DNA of 64,000 nucleotides from Rhodospirillaceae bacterium (GTDB taxonomy: Bacteria > Pseudomonadota > Alphaproteobacteria > UBA6615), in assembly GCA_002713365.1 (NCBI GenBank), contig PASR01000008.1, forward strand, positions 272,363 to 336,362, written 5' to 3'. The notes below the pieces were generated by a model that searched no databases, was not told the DNA's origin, and worked only from the letters and a program-made list of their open reading frames with translations. Shown here piece after piece: positions 9,001 to 18,229 of this stretch. Positions within the stretch are counted from its first letter, which is position 1; every line of letters begins with the position of its first letter. The position numbers and the translations under genes were made by a program.

Positions 9001-10005
9001 ATGTCCAAATATAATAATAATTTTAAAAGAAAACTCGGCAGTAGCGATATTGAGATCATACCAGTTGGCCTAGGATGTATGTCATTTTCGGGTGTTTATG
9101 GGCCGAGTAATGACGCTAATGCGATTAAACTTATCCAGAAAGCGATAGATAATGGCTTAGATGCATTAGACAGTTCGGACATGTACGGATGGGGTCATAA
9201 TGAAGAACTACTTGGACAAGCATTAAGCGGAAGACGAGAAAAAGTCACACTGATATCTAAGTTTGGTCAAGTACAAAACCCTGATGGCGGCGGAAATCTT
9301 GTAGATGGGCGACCAGAATATGTCTACAATGCATGTGATGCTAGTTTAAAGAGGTTAAAAACAGAAGTAATAGACCTATACCTTCAGCACCGGATAGACC
9401 CTAAAGTTCAAATTGAGGAAACGGTCGGAGCTATGTCCGAATTAATTAAACAGGGTAAGGTGCGTGCAATCGGGATTTGTGAAGGAAACGCAGATACAAT
9501 TCGTCGCGCCAATGCAACCCATCCTCTTGCCGCAGTACAAAGTGAATATTCATTACTCTATCGTGAACAAGCTGAAGAGGCTCTAGAAGCAACCAGAAAT
9601 CTTGGTATATCGTTTATTGCCTACTCACCTCTTGGCCGAGGTTTACTGACTAGTAATTTTTTAGGAATGAAAAATCTTCCTGAAAATGACCCCCATGCAC
9701 GCCATCCCCGTTATGCAGGTGATAACTTTAAACATAATATGCAGCTAGCTGAAAAGTTAGCAAAAATTGCACAGGATAAAGGATGTACACCAGCACAACT
9801 TTGTATCGCCTGGTTACTTGCCCAGGGTGAAGACATCGTAACTATCCCAGGAACAAAAAAAGAAGAACGTCTAGACGAAAATATGGACGCATTAAATGTT
9901 CAGCTCTCGGAAGAGGAAGTTACAAATATCTCAGCAGCAGTTCCCATCGGCTCCGCTGCAGGAACGCGTTACCCCGCAGGTGGCATGAAAGGTGTACATA
10001 TTTAA
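9001..10005 (+). CDS. Aldo/keto reductase
   Basis: This is a full-length (334 residues) NADPH-dependent aldo/keto reductase with the family order LGCMSFSGVYGP, LDSSDMYGWGHNEELLGQAL (catalytic Asp and Tyr), LISKFG (Lys), DLYLQHRID (His position), SEYSLLYR and the C-terminal TIPGTKKEERLDENM cofactor-binding segment. It resembles the AKR11/AKR13 group (YajO/IolS-like). It reduces aldehydes or ketones in the cytoplasm; the substrate is not deducible. It is the last gene of the 619-10005 catabolic block, about 70 bases after the cupin gene and preceded by AGAGAGAAATC. Confidence 0.88.
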   Translation: MSKYNNNFKRKLGSSDIEIIPVGLGCMSFSGVYGPSNDANAIKLIQKAIDNGLDALDSSDMYGWGHNEELLGQALSGRREKVTLISKFGQVQNPDGGGNLVDGRPEYVYNACDASLKRLKTEVIDLYLQHRIDPKVQIEETVGAMSELIKQGKVRAIGICEGNADTIRRANATHPLAAVQSEYSLLYREQAEEALEATRNLGISFIAYSPLGRGLLTSNFLGMKNLPENDPHARHPRYAGDNFKHNMQLAEKLAKIAQDKGCTPAQLCIAWLLAQGEDIVTIPGTKKEERLDENMDALNVQLSEEEVTNISAAVPIGSAAGTRYPAGGMKGVHI

Positions 10006-10321
10006 TAGATATTATATAAAACATACTCAGTATATATATATTTACTAATATTGTTTGCTTTTGAGGTTGGGCATATCTGCCTCATTTATATTATTTTACG
10101 TAATAGAAATATTATAGATGTGCCCATTGTCGTTTTATCAGGATTTCCATCTATTTCTAAATAGGTTATTCTCGGATGTGAATTCCTATTTACTCTGCTA
10201 TCCATTTTTAGCGTGAATAAGGGATGTCTGGAGTTACTTTGAGTTAGTATATAGTTTTTTCTCTAACCTAATTTAATAGTTATTAAAATTTGAGACTATT
10301 TCATAGGGCTGGAAAACGATA
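10006..10321. other. 316-base intergenic region, AT-rich, imperfect long-range stem
   Basis: No gene is visible. Two segments, GGGCATATCT at 10069-10078 and AGATGTGCCC at 10116-10125, are inverted repeats with one mismatch and 37 bases between them. They could end transcription from the aldo/keto reductase gene or form a leader structure for the sensor kinase gene. The last bases before the sensor kinase ATG (AGGGCTGGAAAACGATA) provide a modest ribosome-binding site. Confidence 0.3.
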
Positions 10322-13300
10322 ATGATTAACAGTTCATTAGTAATTATAGTGTCTCTTGCATATATAGGCGTTCTTTTTGCCATAGCATCCTATGGCGACC
10401 AATTGGCTGCGACGAAACCAGCAAGACGAGCAGAAGGAAAACCAATTGTCTATGCGCTCACCCTAGCAGTATACTGCACTTCTTGGACATTCTATGGCAG
10501 TGTCGGGTTAGCAGCTTCCAGCGGCTATGATTTTCTTCCAGTTTATATAGGCCCCATTCTTTTATTCACGCTTGGTTACCCAATAATACTTAAAATAATA
10601 CGCATAGCAAAAGCTGAAAATATAACTACAATTTCAGATTTTGTTGCCGCTCGGTTTGGAAAAAATCAAACACTATCAGCAATCGCAACCGTAACAGTTG
10701 TTCTTGGCATACTACCCTACATCGCGTTACAGCTTAAAGCAGTATCCGCAAGCTTTAACGTATTAACAAACAATCTTGATGGTAAAGTTTCTACAGCCAT
10801 CGGTATCGGCAACTGGTGGTCGGATACAGCTTTAGTAGTTGCCGCTCTCATGATAATATTTTCTATTATATTTAGCACCCGAAACGTAAATGCTACTGAA
10901 CACCATCATGGTATGATGTTAGCTATTGCTTTTGAATCTCTGATAAAATTATTCGCCTTTATTGCAGTTGGGGTCTTTGTCACATTTTTTATGTTTGGAG
11001 GTATAGGTGAGCTGTTCTCAGGTGCTGCTGAATCACCTCTTATTGTAGAACGCTTTTCTAACGGAATTGATGGGCCAAAATGGATTACGATTACTTTGCT
11101 TTCTATGGCAGCCATAATATGTCTACCAAGACAGTTTCATGTTGCTGTTGTAGAAAATTCTAGTGAGGACGAGCTTAAAAAAGCTGCTTGGATATTCCCA
11201 CTATACTTAATAGCTATAAATGTGTTTGTCATCCCAATTGCGCTGGCTGGTTTACTAGTTTTTGAAGGTTCAAACCTCGACGCTGATACTTTTGTATTGG
11301 CCCTACCGATGCTCAAACAACAGGAGATACTTGCATTATTAGTTTTTATTGGTGGCCTTTCAGCAGCCACCGGAATGGTAATCGTTGCCACCGTAGCGTT
11401 AAGCACTATGGTTTCCAACGACGTTGTGATGCCCTTATTTATAAGGTTCGGACCTCACGGAATTGGTAACCGAGGCAATATTGGGAAATTAGTTCTAAAG
11501 GTTCGTCGTGTGTCAATATTTTTTATCCTCATACTTGCATTTGTCTACTATAGAATCGCAGGAGAAGGGCAAGCTTTAGCATCAATTGGCCTCATTTCTT
11601 TTGCAGCAGTTGCACAATATGCGCCCTCAATATTTGGTGCAATTTTTTGGCAAAAAGCATCAAGGTTAGGCGCCCTGAGCGGAGTATTATTAGGGTTTTT
11701 TATATGGGCCTATACATTATTATTGCCCACTTTTTCAGAAAGCACTTGGTTGCCCATTGAGTTTATGATTGATGGGCCCTGGAAAATTAGTTTTCTTGCG
11801 CCACATGCACTTTTTGGAATACCTTTTAATGATCCACTAACCCATGGTGTAATATGGAGTATAGGGGCTAATATTTTAGCCTTCGTGTTAATCTCCTTAG
11901 TAACTAAACATACTGAAATTGAGCGTTCACAAGCGCAAGCATTCGTTCATATCGATACTAGTTATAGTTTCAATAAAATTGAAAAACTTCCAGCCACATT
12001 AACTGTAAGTGATGTGCAAAATATAGCCATCGGCTACCTAGGGGTAGATTCTGTGGAACGAGCCTATAATGAATATGCAGCCAATCAATTTCTTGAATTG
12101 GACCCTATGGCTAAAGTAGATGCAGGCCTTTTAAGATACACGGAACGACTCTTAGCAGCAGCCATAGGAGCACCTTCTGCTCGTCTAGTTATGGCCCTAT
12201 CCCTTGAGCGTCGCAATATGAACATGAAAAGTGCCCTGTCTCTTCTTGATGACGCATCAGATGCAATCCGATTCAATCGTGAATTATTACAATCGACCAT
12301 GGAAAATGTTAGCCAAGGAATTGCTGTATTTGATGAAAAACTTCGCCTCGTTTGGTGGAACCAACATTTTGTCGACTATTTGAGCTTACCTCATGAATAT
12401 GCACGCACTGGCCTTACTGCAGAGGATTTAATTCGTTATAGCGCTGAACATGGCGAATATGGGGCTGTGGATAGTGATACTATCGTAACCGAAATGATGG
12501 ATGCCCACCGTTCACTTACACCTATAACATATGAAAGAACCTTACCTAATGGCACAATATTAGAAGGACAAACAACGGCAACTCCAGGAGGAAATATTGT
12601 TATAACCTTTACTGACGTTACAGAGCGAGTTAATACAACTGTTGAATTAGCTGAAGCAAAAGAGAGTTTAGAACTACGCGTAATTGAAAGGACACAAGCC
12701 TTAACCCAGTTAAATAATCAATTGCGAGAAGCTACATTAATAGCAGAAAATGCAAACCTTGGAAAAACGCATTTCTTAGCTGCTGCAAGTCACGATCTAC
12801 TCCAGCCGCTAAACGCAGCTAGGCTATTTCTCTCTTCTTTAGCAGAAAGACCACAATCTGCTGATAATGCTAAAATAATTGAAAGGGTAGAAACTTCCCT
12901 TAAATCAGTAGAAAACCTTCTAGAGGAATTACTGGATATATCTAAACTTGATGCAGGTGGTTTTGTAACTCATATTGAAGATTTTGCTATCAATAATTTA
13001 CTTCATGAGTTAACGCTGCAGTTCGCAGCTCTAGCACAAGAAAGAAATATAAACATTAGTTTTGTGTCATCACAAAGGTTTGTGAAAAGCGATATAAGAT
13101 TACTCCGAAGAATTCTGCAGAATTTTTTATCTAACGCAATACGTTACACTCCGATTGGAGGCAGAGTCTTGATTGGCTGCCGCCTTAAAGGTGATACATT
13201 AAGAATAGAGGTATGGGATACAGGCCACGGTATCCCAGAGGAAAAACAAAAAACTATTTTTGGGGAGTTTGAGCAACTAGCCAATAGTGAAAACTTATCA

Positions 13301-13864
13301 ACTGGTCTGGGATTGGGGTTAGCAATAGTAGATAGAATCTCTAAAATACTAAACCATCAGATAACCGTAAAATCACAAATCAATAAAGGATCAATGTTTG
13401 CTATATCATTGCCGATAGGCGAGGCAGTTTTTGATCTTTCCATAAAAGCAAAAAAGTCAAACCCTGTTAGTGATAAACTTACTGACGCTATAGTACTTTG
13501 TATTGATGATGACCAAAATATACTAGATGCAATGACCGAGTTACTTAGCGTATGGCAATGTGACGTTCGAACAGCCTGCAATAGTTCAGATTGGCAAGAC
13601 GCCCTTAATGGCGCCACTCCAAATATAATTTTGGCGGATATACACCTAGGAACATCTATTAGTGGATTAAATGTGGTTGATAACATATTTTTAAAATTTG
13701 GAAGACCGATCCCTACTATTGTTATTTCAGCAGATCAAAGCGAAAAAATGATACTTGAGGCTTCGCGCAAGGGGCATTCCATATTGGCTAAACCCGTTAA
13801 GCCAGCCGCACTGCGGGCTCTTATGACTCGCCTTCTTACAACAACTAACCAGCAACTAAATTAG
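10322..13864 (+). CDS. SLC5-type hybrid sensor histidine kinase (CrbS/MxtR-like)
   Basis: This 1180-residue protein begins with a sodium/solute-symporter-like domain of about 13 hydrophobic segments (residues 1-530). A STAC-type linker (about 545-640) and a PAS domain (about 660-760) follow. The kinase core has the phosphorylatable His near residue 824 in SHDLLQPLNAARLF, the N box NFLSNAIRYTP and glycine boxes DTGHGIP and GLGLGLAI. The C-terminal receiver has its Asp near residue 1106 (ILADIHLG) and Lys in AKPVKP. The architecture equals that of CrbS (Vibrio) and MxtR (Pseudomonas), which sense carbon status and control acetate use together with a LuxR-type regulator. Such a regulator lies just downstream on the other strand. 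No acs gene is present, so targets are unknown. Confidence 0.88.
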   Translation: MINSSLVIIVSLAYIGVLFAIASYGDQLAATKPARRAEGKPIVYALTLAVYCTSWTFYGSVGLAASSGYDFLPVYIGPILLFTLGYPIILKIIRIAKAENITTISDFVAARFGKNQTLSAIATVTVVLGILPYIALQLKAVSASFNVLTNNLDGKVSTAIGIGNWWSDTALVVAALMIIFSIIFSTRNVNATEHHHGMMLAIAFESLIKLFAFIAVGVFVTFFMFGGIGELFSGAAESPLIVERFSNGIDGPKWITITLLSMAAIICLPRQFHVAVVENSSEDELKKAAWIFPLYLIAINVFVIPIALAGLLVFEGSNLDADTFVLALPMLKQQEILALLVFIGGLSAATGMVIVATVALSTMVSNDVVMPLFIRFGPHGIGNRGNIGKLVLKVRRVSIFFILILAFVYYRIAGEGQALASIGLISFAAVAQYAPSIFGAIFWQKASRLGALSGVLLGFFIWAYTLLLPTFSESTWLPIEFMIDGPWKISFLAPHALFGIPFNDPLTHGVIWSIGANILAFVLISLVTKHTEIERSQAQAFVHIDTSYSFNKIEKLPATLTVSDVQNIAIGYLGVDSVERAYNEYAANQFLELDPMAKVDAGLLRYTERLLAAAIGAPSARLVMALSLERRNMNMKSALSLLDDASDAIRFNRELLQSTMENVSQGIAVFDEKLRLVWWNQHFVDYLSLPHEYARTGLTAEDLIRYSAEHGEYGAVDSDTIVTEMMDAHRSLTPITYERTLPNGTILEGQTTATPGGNIVITFTDVTERVNTTVELAEAKESLELRVIERTQALTQLNNQLREATLIAENANLGKTHFLAAASHDLLQPLNAARLFLSSLAERPQSADNAKIIERVETSLKSVENLLEELLDISKLDAGGFVTHIEDFAINNLLHELTLQFAALAQERNINISFVSSQRFVKSDIRLLRRILQNFLSNAIRYTPIGGRVLIGCRLKGDTLRIEVWDTGHGIPEEKQKTIFGEFEQLANSENLSTGLGLGLAIVDRISKILNHQITVKSQINKGSMFAISLPIGEAVFDLSIKAKKSNPVSDKLTDAIVLCIDDDQNILDAMTELLSVWQCDVRTACNSSDWQDALNGATPNIILADIHLGTSISGLNVVDNIFLKFGRPIPTIVISADQSEKMILEASRKGHSILAKPVKPAALRALMTRLLTTTNQQLN

Positions 13865-13899
13865 ACACACAGTTTTAGTCATCCTTAATTTGGGGAAAT

Positions 13900-14559
13900 T
13901 TAGATTGATTCTTCTACTGAAATGTCACCGTCTAATCTAGTTGCTAGAATAACCGCCTGAGTGCGGCTATTAACTCCTAATTTCTGTAAAATTGCTGATA
14001 CGTGTGATTTAACCGTTGCCTCAGAAATGTTTAATTGATAAGCAATTTGCTTGTTTAGCTGTCCCTCACTTACCATTCTGAGCACACGGAATTGTTGAGG
14101 AGTTAAGCTGGATAGACGCGCTGCACGATCACTATCTTCTAGTTTTAGTTCATCATTATTTTCCAGATCTGGCACCCAGTATTCGCCTGCCAGCAATGAA
14201 TTAATAGCTTCACGTATTTCCGAAACAGGTGATGACTTCAAAATATATCCGGATGCTCCATGCGCAACCGCTTGGCGAATTAATCGGGGATCAGAGCTGG
14301 CCGATATAATAGCGATAGGAACAGAGGGAAACTCAGCCCTCAAAAAGCATAAACCTGTTAGGCCATGCATCCCTGGCATATGTATATCAAGTAATAACAG
14401 GTCTATCCTATTAGCAGCACCAAGAATCTTCTCTGTTTCATCTAGTGTCGATGCTTCCAATAAATTTATATTGGGAACCCCATCAGAAATCACTTGTCTG
14501 ATAGCGCTACGTAGAAGCGGGTGATCATCCGAAATCACAATATTATTTATTTGCGACAC
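13900..14559 (-). CDS. LuxR/NarL-type response regulator (CrbR/ErdR-like)
   Basis: Residues 1-120 form a receiver domain: acidic pair in VISDDHPLLR, phosphorylatable Asp in LLLLDIHMPGMHG near residue 57, and Lys in YILKSSPVSEI. Residues about 150-215 form a LuxR helix-turn-helix, with LTPQQFRVLRMVSEGQLNKQIA followed by SEATVKSHVSAILQKL. The gene converges on the hybrid kinase gene with only 35 bases between the stops, and the pair is the expected partnership of a CrbS-like kinase and CrbR-like regulator. Kinase-regulator pairing is inferred from context. It is transcribed from its own promoter in the 124-base region upstream of 14559. Confidence 0.88.
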   Translation of the reverse strand: MSQINNIVISDDHPLLRSAIRQVISDGVPNINLLEASTLDETEKILGAANRIDLLLLDIHMPGMHGLTGLCFLRAEFPSVPIAIISASSDPRLIRQAVAHGASGYILKSSPVSEIREAINSLLAGEYWVPDLENNDELKLEDSDRAARLSSLTPQQFRVLRMVSEGQLNKQIAYQLNISEATVKSHVSAILQKLGVNSRTQAVILATRLDGDISVEESI

Positions 14560-14683
14560 ATACTCTTCCTATTAGTAGTGTTTCATTGCGCCTAACTATT
14601 TTACAGTATGTCCGTTAGTTTTCCGAGTCCAACAATAACATTGAGGCATAAATATATTATTACTTAAATTTATAATTAGTAAA

Positions 14684-15379
14684 TTATTCTATTTCCTCAC
14701 CATATGCCCAACGGCTTAGCATAACTTCTTTAAAAACCCCTGCATAATTCAATGGTTCTTTCCGCCAAAATTCTTCACAAGCGTGTAAACTGGGAAACTC
14801 CATAATCATTAAACTTCCAATAAGCTCAGAACCAGAATCATTTTGAAGCGGACCACGTGCAACATATCGTTCCATAACTAAGGCTTGGTATTCATGGTGG
14901 TCTCCGGCTACAGAGTTGCGTAATGTATTGCCATCAGGCCCATCTATAGCAATTATAACAAACTGCTCCCAACCTTTCATACGGGGATAGTCAAGCTGTC
15001 GCATTTCCATACTTGATGACCAACGAGTGATATTAAAACCTTTATAAATATCATTCATAAAATAAGGGTCATTTTCGACCCATAGCGTAGCGACACCCCT
15101 ATCGGGTGCATCTAGTAGAATAAGAAATCCAGTAATATTTATTCCGTCTTCTTCTTTGATTGGGCCAACAAAACGAATTCTATCACTTTGGGTAATAAAA
15201 TATTCTTTATGTTTTCGACGTTTTGAATCGTCAATCTCTATGAATTTGTCTATATCTAATTCAATATGAATAAACCAACATGGTGATTTATTCATATAAT
15301 ACAGTTTCAGTTCAGATTCACTCAACCCATAACGTGGATCACCCTCTAAGGCACCTGATGGATTAGCTAAATCATTCAT
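14684..15379 (-). CDS. Tandem YCII-like domain protein
   Basis: The 231-residue protein appears to hold two ferredoxin-like YCII-related domains. The first (about 35-120) ends with GVATLWVENDPYFMND then GFNITRW. The second (about 135-225) ends with SLHACEEFWRKEPLNY then VMLSRWAYG. Each repeat shows the YciI-style end pattern of a D/EP-x-Y segment, a short helix and a strand. No function is firmly known for most such proteins; some act as small lyases, dehydrochlorinases or stress-associated proteins. It is divergent from the glycosyltransferase cassette, separated by 378 bases. Confidence 0.65.
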   Translation of the reverse strand: MNDLANPSGALEGDPRYGLSESELKLYYMNKSPCWFIHIELDIDKFIEIDDSKRRKHKEYFITQSDRIRFVGPIKEEDGINITGFLILLDAPDRGVATLWVENDPYFMNDIYKGFNITRWSSSMEMRQLDYPRMKGWEQFVIIAIDGPDGNTLRNSVAGDHHEYQALVMERYVARGPLQNDSGSELIGSLMIMEFPSLHACEEFWRKEPLNYAGVFKEVMLSRWAYGEEIE

Positions 15380-15757
15380 TAAGAACCTCTTTATATTTAA
15401 ACTTTAATAATTTATCATCACCATATATTTTCTAAATCAGCTGTGATTAAAAAATATAATTAATATTGTAAGATATTTTAATAAAATCGTCACATGAAAT
15501 AAAACTTTTTTGATTGTACTTAAGATACATGTGATACAGCAGACGAGTTTTTTTAAATAAATAAAATATAGCCGATTTCGAAAAAGCTGAGACTAGTTCA
15601 GGCCTTGCCTTATATTTTTTTAATTATAAATAAACTATGACTTAGAAATTAATAGGCCAAACCCATTATTAAATATTTTCTAATAACCAAAAAAGTAAAT
15701 AAAGTGTATTTATTACTATGCCCCTAATTAGATTACGCTATTTTATGAATAAGCAAC
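15380..15757. other. 378-base divergent intergenic region
   Basis: The region separates the minus-strand YCII gene from the plus-strand transferase cassette and must hold promoters for both. It is very AT-rich, with long A and T runs. I see no RNA gene, no convincing terminator and no clear operator. The coding start at 15758 has only a weak ribosome-binding site (AATAAGCA). Confidence 0.3.
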
Positions 15758-16456
15758 ATGATGGGTGATAAAAAAGAAAAGATAGGTATCATTATACCAG
15801 CGCTTAACTCATCAGCAGAGATTAATCTAACACTTTTATCCTTAAAGGAAACCAATAAGGTTTTTGATGTTGACCTATTATTAGTTGATGGGGGCTCAGT
15901 AGATAATACTATAGAAATTGCTAAGTCATATGGAGCTAGAATAATAAATACCTCCCCAAACCGAGGTAATCAATTAGCGCTAGGCGCATTAGCTGTTAAA
16001 GGGGACTGGATGCTATTTATTCATGCTGACACTAAATTGGAAAAAGGGTGGATAAAAACAGTTAATAATTTTATAAAAAACCCTAGAAACTCGAATAATG
16101 CCGCATATTTTCGTCTGGCTTTTAATGACCAAAACTCAGCAGCGCGTCGTCTTGAAAAAATAACAGAATGGCGTTGTCGTTTTTTAAAAATGCCCTATGG
16201 TGATCAAGGTCTGCTAATAAAGCGCTCACTGTATAATTTGGTAGGTGGATACCAACCAATGGTTATAATGGAAGACGTGGACCTAATCCGCAGACTTAAA
16301 CCATACAAACTAATACCCCTTCCTGTAACAGCAATAACATCCGCAAATCGCTACTCTAAGAATGGCTACTTAATAAGATCAGCAAGAAATTTATTATGCC
16401 TGACACTATATTATCTCGGTGTACCAATAAAACTTATACATCGTATATACGGTTGA
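15758..16456 (+). CDS. GT2-family transferase, TIGR04283-like (rSAM/selenodomain-associated transferase 2)
   Basis: The GT-A fold is clear: IIIPALNSSAEIN at the start, VDGGSVDNT near residue 47, NRGNQLALGA near residue 70, LFIHADTKL as the DXD-like metal motif, and PYGDQGLLIKRSLY then IMEDVDLIRRL as the acceptor-site motifs. These match the family often labelled arsenosugar-biosynthesis glycosyltransferase (TIGR04283), a name that is not evidence of arsenic chemistry here. The C-terminal 35 residues are hydrophobic and basic, which suggests membrane association. It leads a five-gene, same-strand cassette. An alternative ATG lies one codon downstream. Confidence 0.82.
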   Translation: MMGDKKEKIGIIIPALNSSAEINLTLLSLKETNKVFDVDLLLVDGGSVDNTIEIAKSYGARIINTSPNRGNQLALGALAVKGDWMLFIHADTKLEKGWIKTVNNFIKNPRNSNNAAYFRLAFNDQNSAARRLEKITEWRCRFLKMPYGDQGLLIKRSLYNLVGGYQPMVIMEDVDLIRRLKPYKLIPLPVTAITSANRYSKNGYLIRSARNLLCLTLYYLGVPIKLIHRIYG

Positions 16457-16460
16457 GCCG

Positions 16461-17081
16461 ATGTGCCCTCAGCATTTAGTTATATTTGCTAGACAGCCTT
16501 TACTAGGCAAGACTAAAAGTCGTCTTGCAGCAGATATTGGAGCCATCGCCGCACATAAATTCTATCGTAAAACACTTAATAGAACTGCTTGGAATTTAGG
16601 CCGGGATCATCGATGGAAAACTTGGTTATCTGCAACTCCAGATATTTCTGCTATAAATAAGCGCCTTTGGCCCATTCCCCCAAACATAGCATTGTTTGGA
16701 CAAGGAAGAGGTAATATTGGCACACGCATGAGCCGCGTTTTTAATGCACTCCCAGCCGGGCCAATAGTAATTATTGGCAGTGATATTCCATCAATACAAA
16801 AAAGTGACATTCAAACTGCATTTAAAGCACTTGGACATAATAGTTTTGTTTTCGGGCCCGCTTTTGACGGTGGATATTGGCTTATTGGTTTAAACTCCGT
16901 AACAACTTTACCAATGAATTTATTCAAAAATGTGCACTGGTCTAGTCCCAATGCGCTATCTGATACTTTAATTAATATACCTAATAGATTTCGTGTCCAG
17001 ATACTTAAAAAGCATTTAGATATTGATGATGGTAAAGCGTGGCATTATTGGAAAAACAATAAACCCAAAGCAGGAAATTAA
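16461..17081 (+). CDS. CofC/MobA-like transferase, TIGR04282-like
   Basis: At 206 residues this fits the family called transferase 1, rSAM/selenodomain-associated (TIGR04282). Visible motifs are IFARQPLLGKTKSRLA at the N-terminus (nucleotide-binding loop of the GT-A/NTP-transferase fold), IGSDIPSI near residue 103 (metal-binding Asp), FGPAFDGGYWLIGL near residue 132, and LDIDDGKAW near the end. The fold is that of nucleotidyltransferases such as CofC and MobA, so it may activate a phosphorylated substrate with a nucleotide. It starts 4 bases after the GT2 gene, indicating co-translation. The two families are commonly adjacent in bacterial genomes. Confidence 0.82.
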   Translation: MCPQHLVIFARQPLLGKTKSRLAADIGAIAAHKFYRKTLNRTAWNLGRDHRWKTWLSATPDISAINKRLWPIPPNIALFGQGRGNIGTRMSRVFNALPAGPIVIIGSDIPSIQKSDIQTAFKALGHNSFVFGPAFDGGYWLIGLNSVTTLPMNLFKNVHWSSPNALSDTLINIPNRFRVQILKKHLDIDDGKAWHYWKNNKPKAGN

Positions 17082-17086
17082 GGATA

Positions 17087-18175
17087 ATGGCATCATACTC
17101 AAGAACAAATAATGATAGATTGATAGATAGTTTAGTTAATGAATTAAAAAAATTAAGTGGCTTAGAAAAAATATCGAAATCAGATTTAATTCCAATTCCT
17201 ACCTCTGGCCTAGCTCATGAACATATTAAACTAAATGGATACAAATTATTAGCAAGGGTACCCAAACAAAGCCAATTAGGATTAGGTGCATTAGAAAACC
17301 TAAGCTATCAAGAAGCATGTTTCACGCGAGCTTCAGCCAGTAACCACACACCAAAACTTTATGAAACGTTAGCGCCTACTGTTGATATGCCGATGGGAGC
17401 ACTTATAGTTGAGGAAATTATTGGGGAAAGTTTATGCCTACCCCAAGATGTTCTTCCTATGTGTAAAGCGCTTGCTTCAATACACTCAATTCCTCTTCCA
17501 GCTGATATACATAAACAACCATTAAAAAACCCTCCAAACGCAATAACAGATACATTTAAAGAAGTACTAGACCAATCTGCTTTTATAAATAAAGCTCAAT
17601 TAGAGTACGATTCTGAGTGTCAAATTCGAGAAGAGCTTGTAAAAACTGGGCAATTACTGGCAAAAAACAAAAAACCTGTAACAAGCTTAATTGCATTTGA
17701 TTCTCATCCCGGAAATTTTTTACGTACCTCTACAAATAAAGTTATTTTAGTTGACCTCGAAAAGGCAAGATACGGTGTGCCAGCATTCGACCTAGCACAC
17801 TCAACTCTTTATACATCCACTACGTGGGATGTAGATACATTTTCAATTCTCAGTCATTCGAATATAGCAAAATTTTATGAATTTTGGTTAGAGAACGTGC
17901 CGAAGAATTTATCTGAATCCGTAAGAGAATGGCTAGTAGATTTAAGAAGAATGATGTGGTTATGGTCCATCACTTGGTGTGTCAAATGGCTAGCGCAAAC
18001 AAAAGAAAAAAAAATCACAAATAGTCTAATAATAGATCCTAATTATAAGAATCTAATGAGTCATGTAGAGGATCGTGTAAGTCACTATCTAAAACCAGAA
18101 ATTATCGAAAAAGTAAGAAATGATTGGAGAACTAAAAACGACCTAACTACTTTACTTAATTATAATATTACATAA
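17087..18175 (+). CDS. APH-fold phosphotransferase (choline/thiamine kinase-like)
   Basis: This 362-residue protein has the aminoglycoside phosphotransferase/choline kinase fold. The catalytic loop reads FDSHPGNFLR near residue 206, in place of the usual HGDxxxxN, and the metal-binding segment reads VDLEKARYGVPAFDLAH. The N-terminal part (ARVPKQSQLG, then YQEACFTRAS) fits the ATP-binding lobe. Such kinases phosphorylate small alcohols such as choline, ethanolamine or thiamine. It follows the CofC-like gene by 5 bases and precedes an ABC importer, so the imported compound is a likely substrate (inference). The substrate itself cannot be read from sequence. Confidence 0.78.
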   Translation: MASYSRTNNDRLIDSLVNELKKLSGLEKISKSDLIPIPTSGLAHEHIKLNGYKLLARVPKQSQLGLGALENLSYQEACFTRASASNHTPKLYETLAPTVDMPMGALIVEEIIGESLCLPQDVLPMCKALASIHSIPLPADIHKQPLKNPPNAITDTFKEVLDQSAFINKAQLEYDSECQIREELVKTGQLLAKNKKPVTSLIAFDSHPGNFLRTSTNKVILVDLEKARYGVPAFDLAHSTLYTSTTWDVDTFSILSHSNIAKFYEFWLENVPKNLSESVREWLVDLRRMMWLWSITWCVKWLAQTKEKKITNSLIIDPNYKNLMSHVEDRVSHYLKPEIIEKVRNDWRTKNDLTTLLNYNIT

Positions 18176-18229
18176 GTAAAAATAAGTTACGCAAAAGAAT
18201 TTTAAATTACTTATTTATGAGAGAAAATA

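Noticed and set aside
15758-17081. Arsenic-sugar biosynthesis
   Set aside because: The two transferase families carry that database label, but no arsM or arsenic gene occurs in the window, so the label is not a functional claim.
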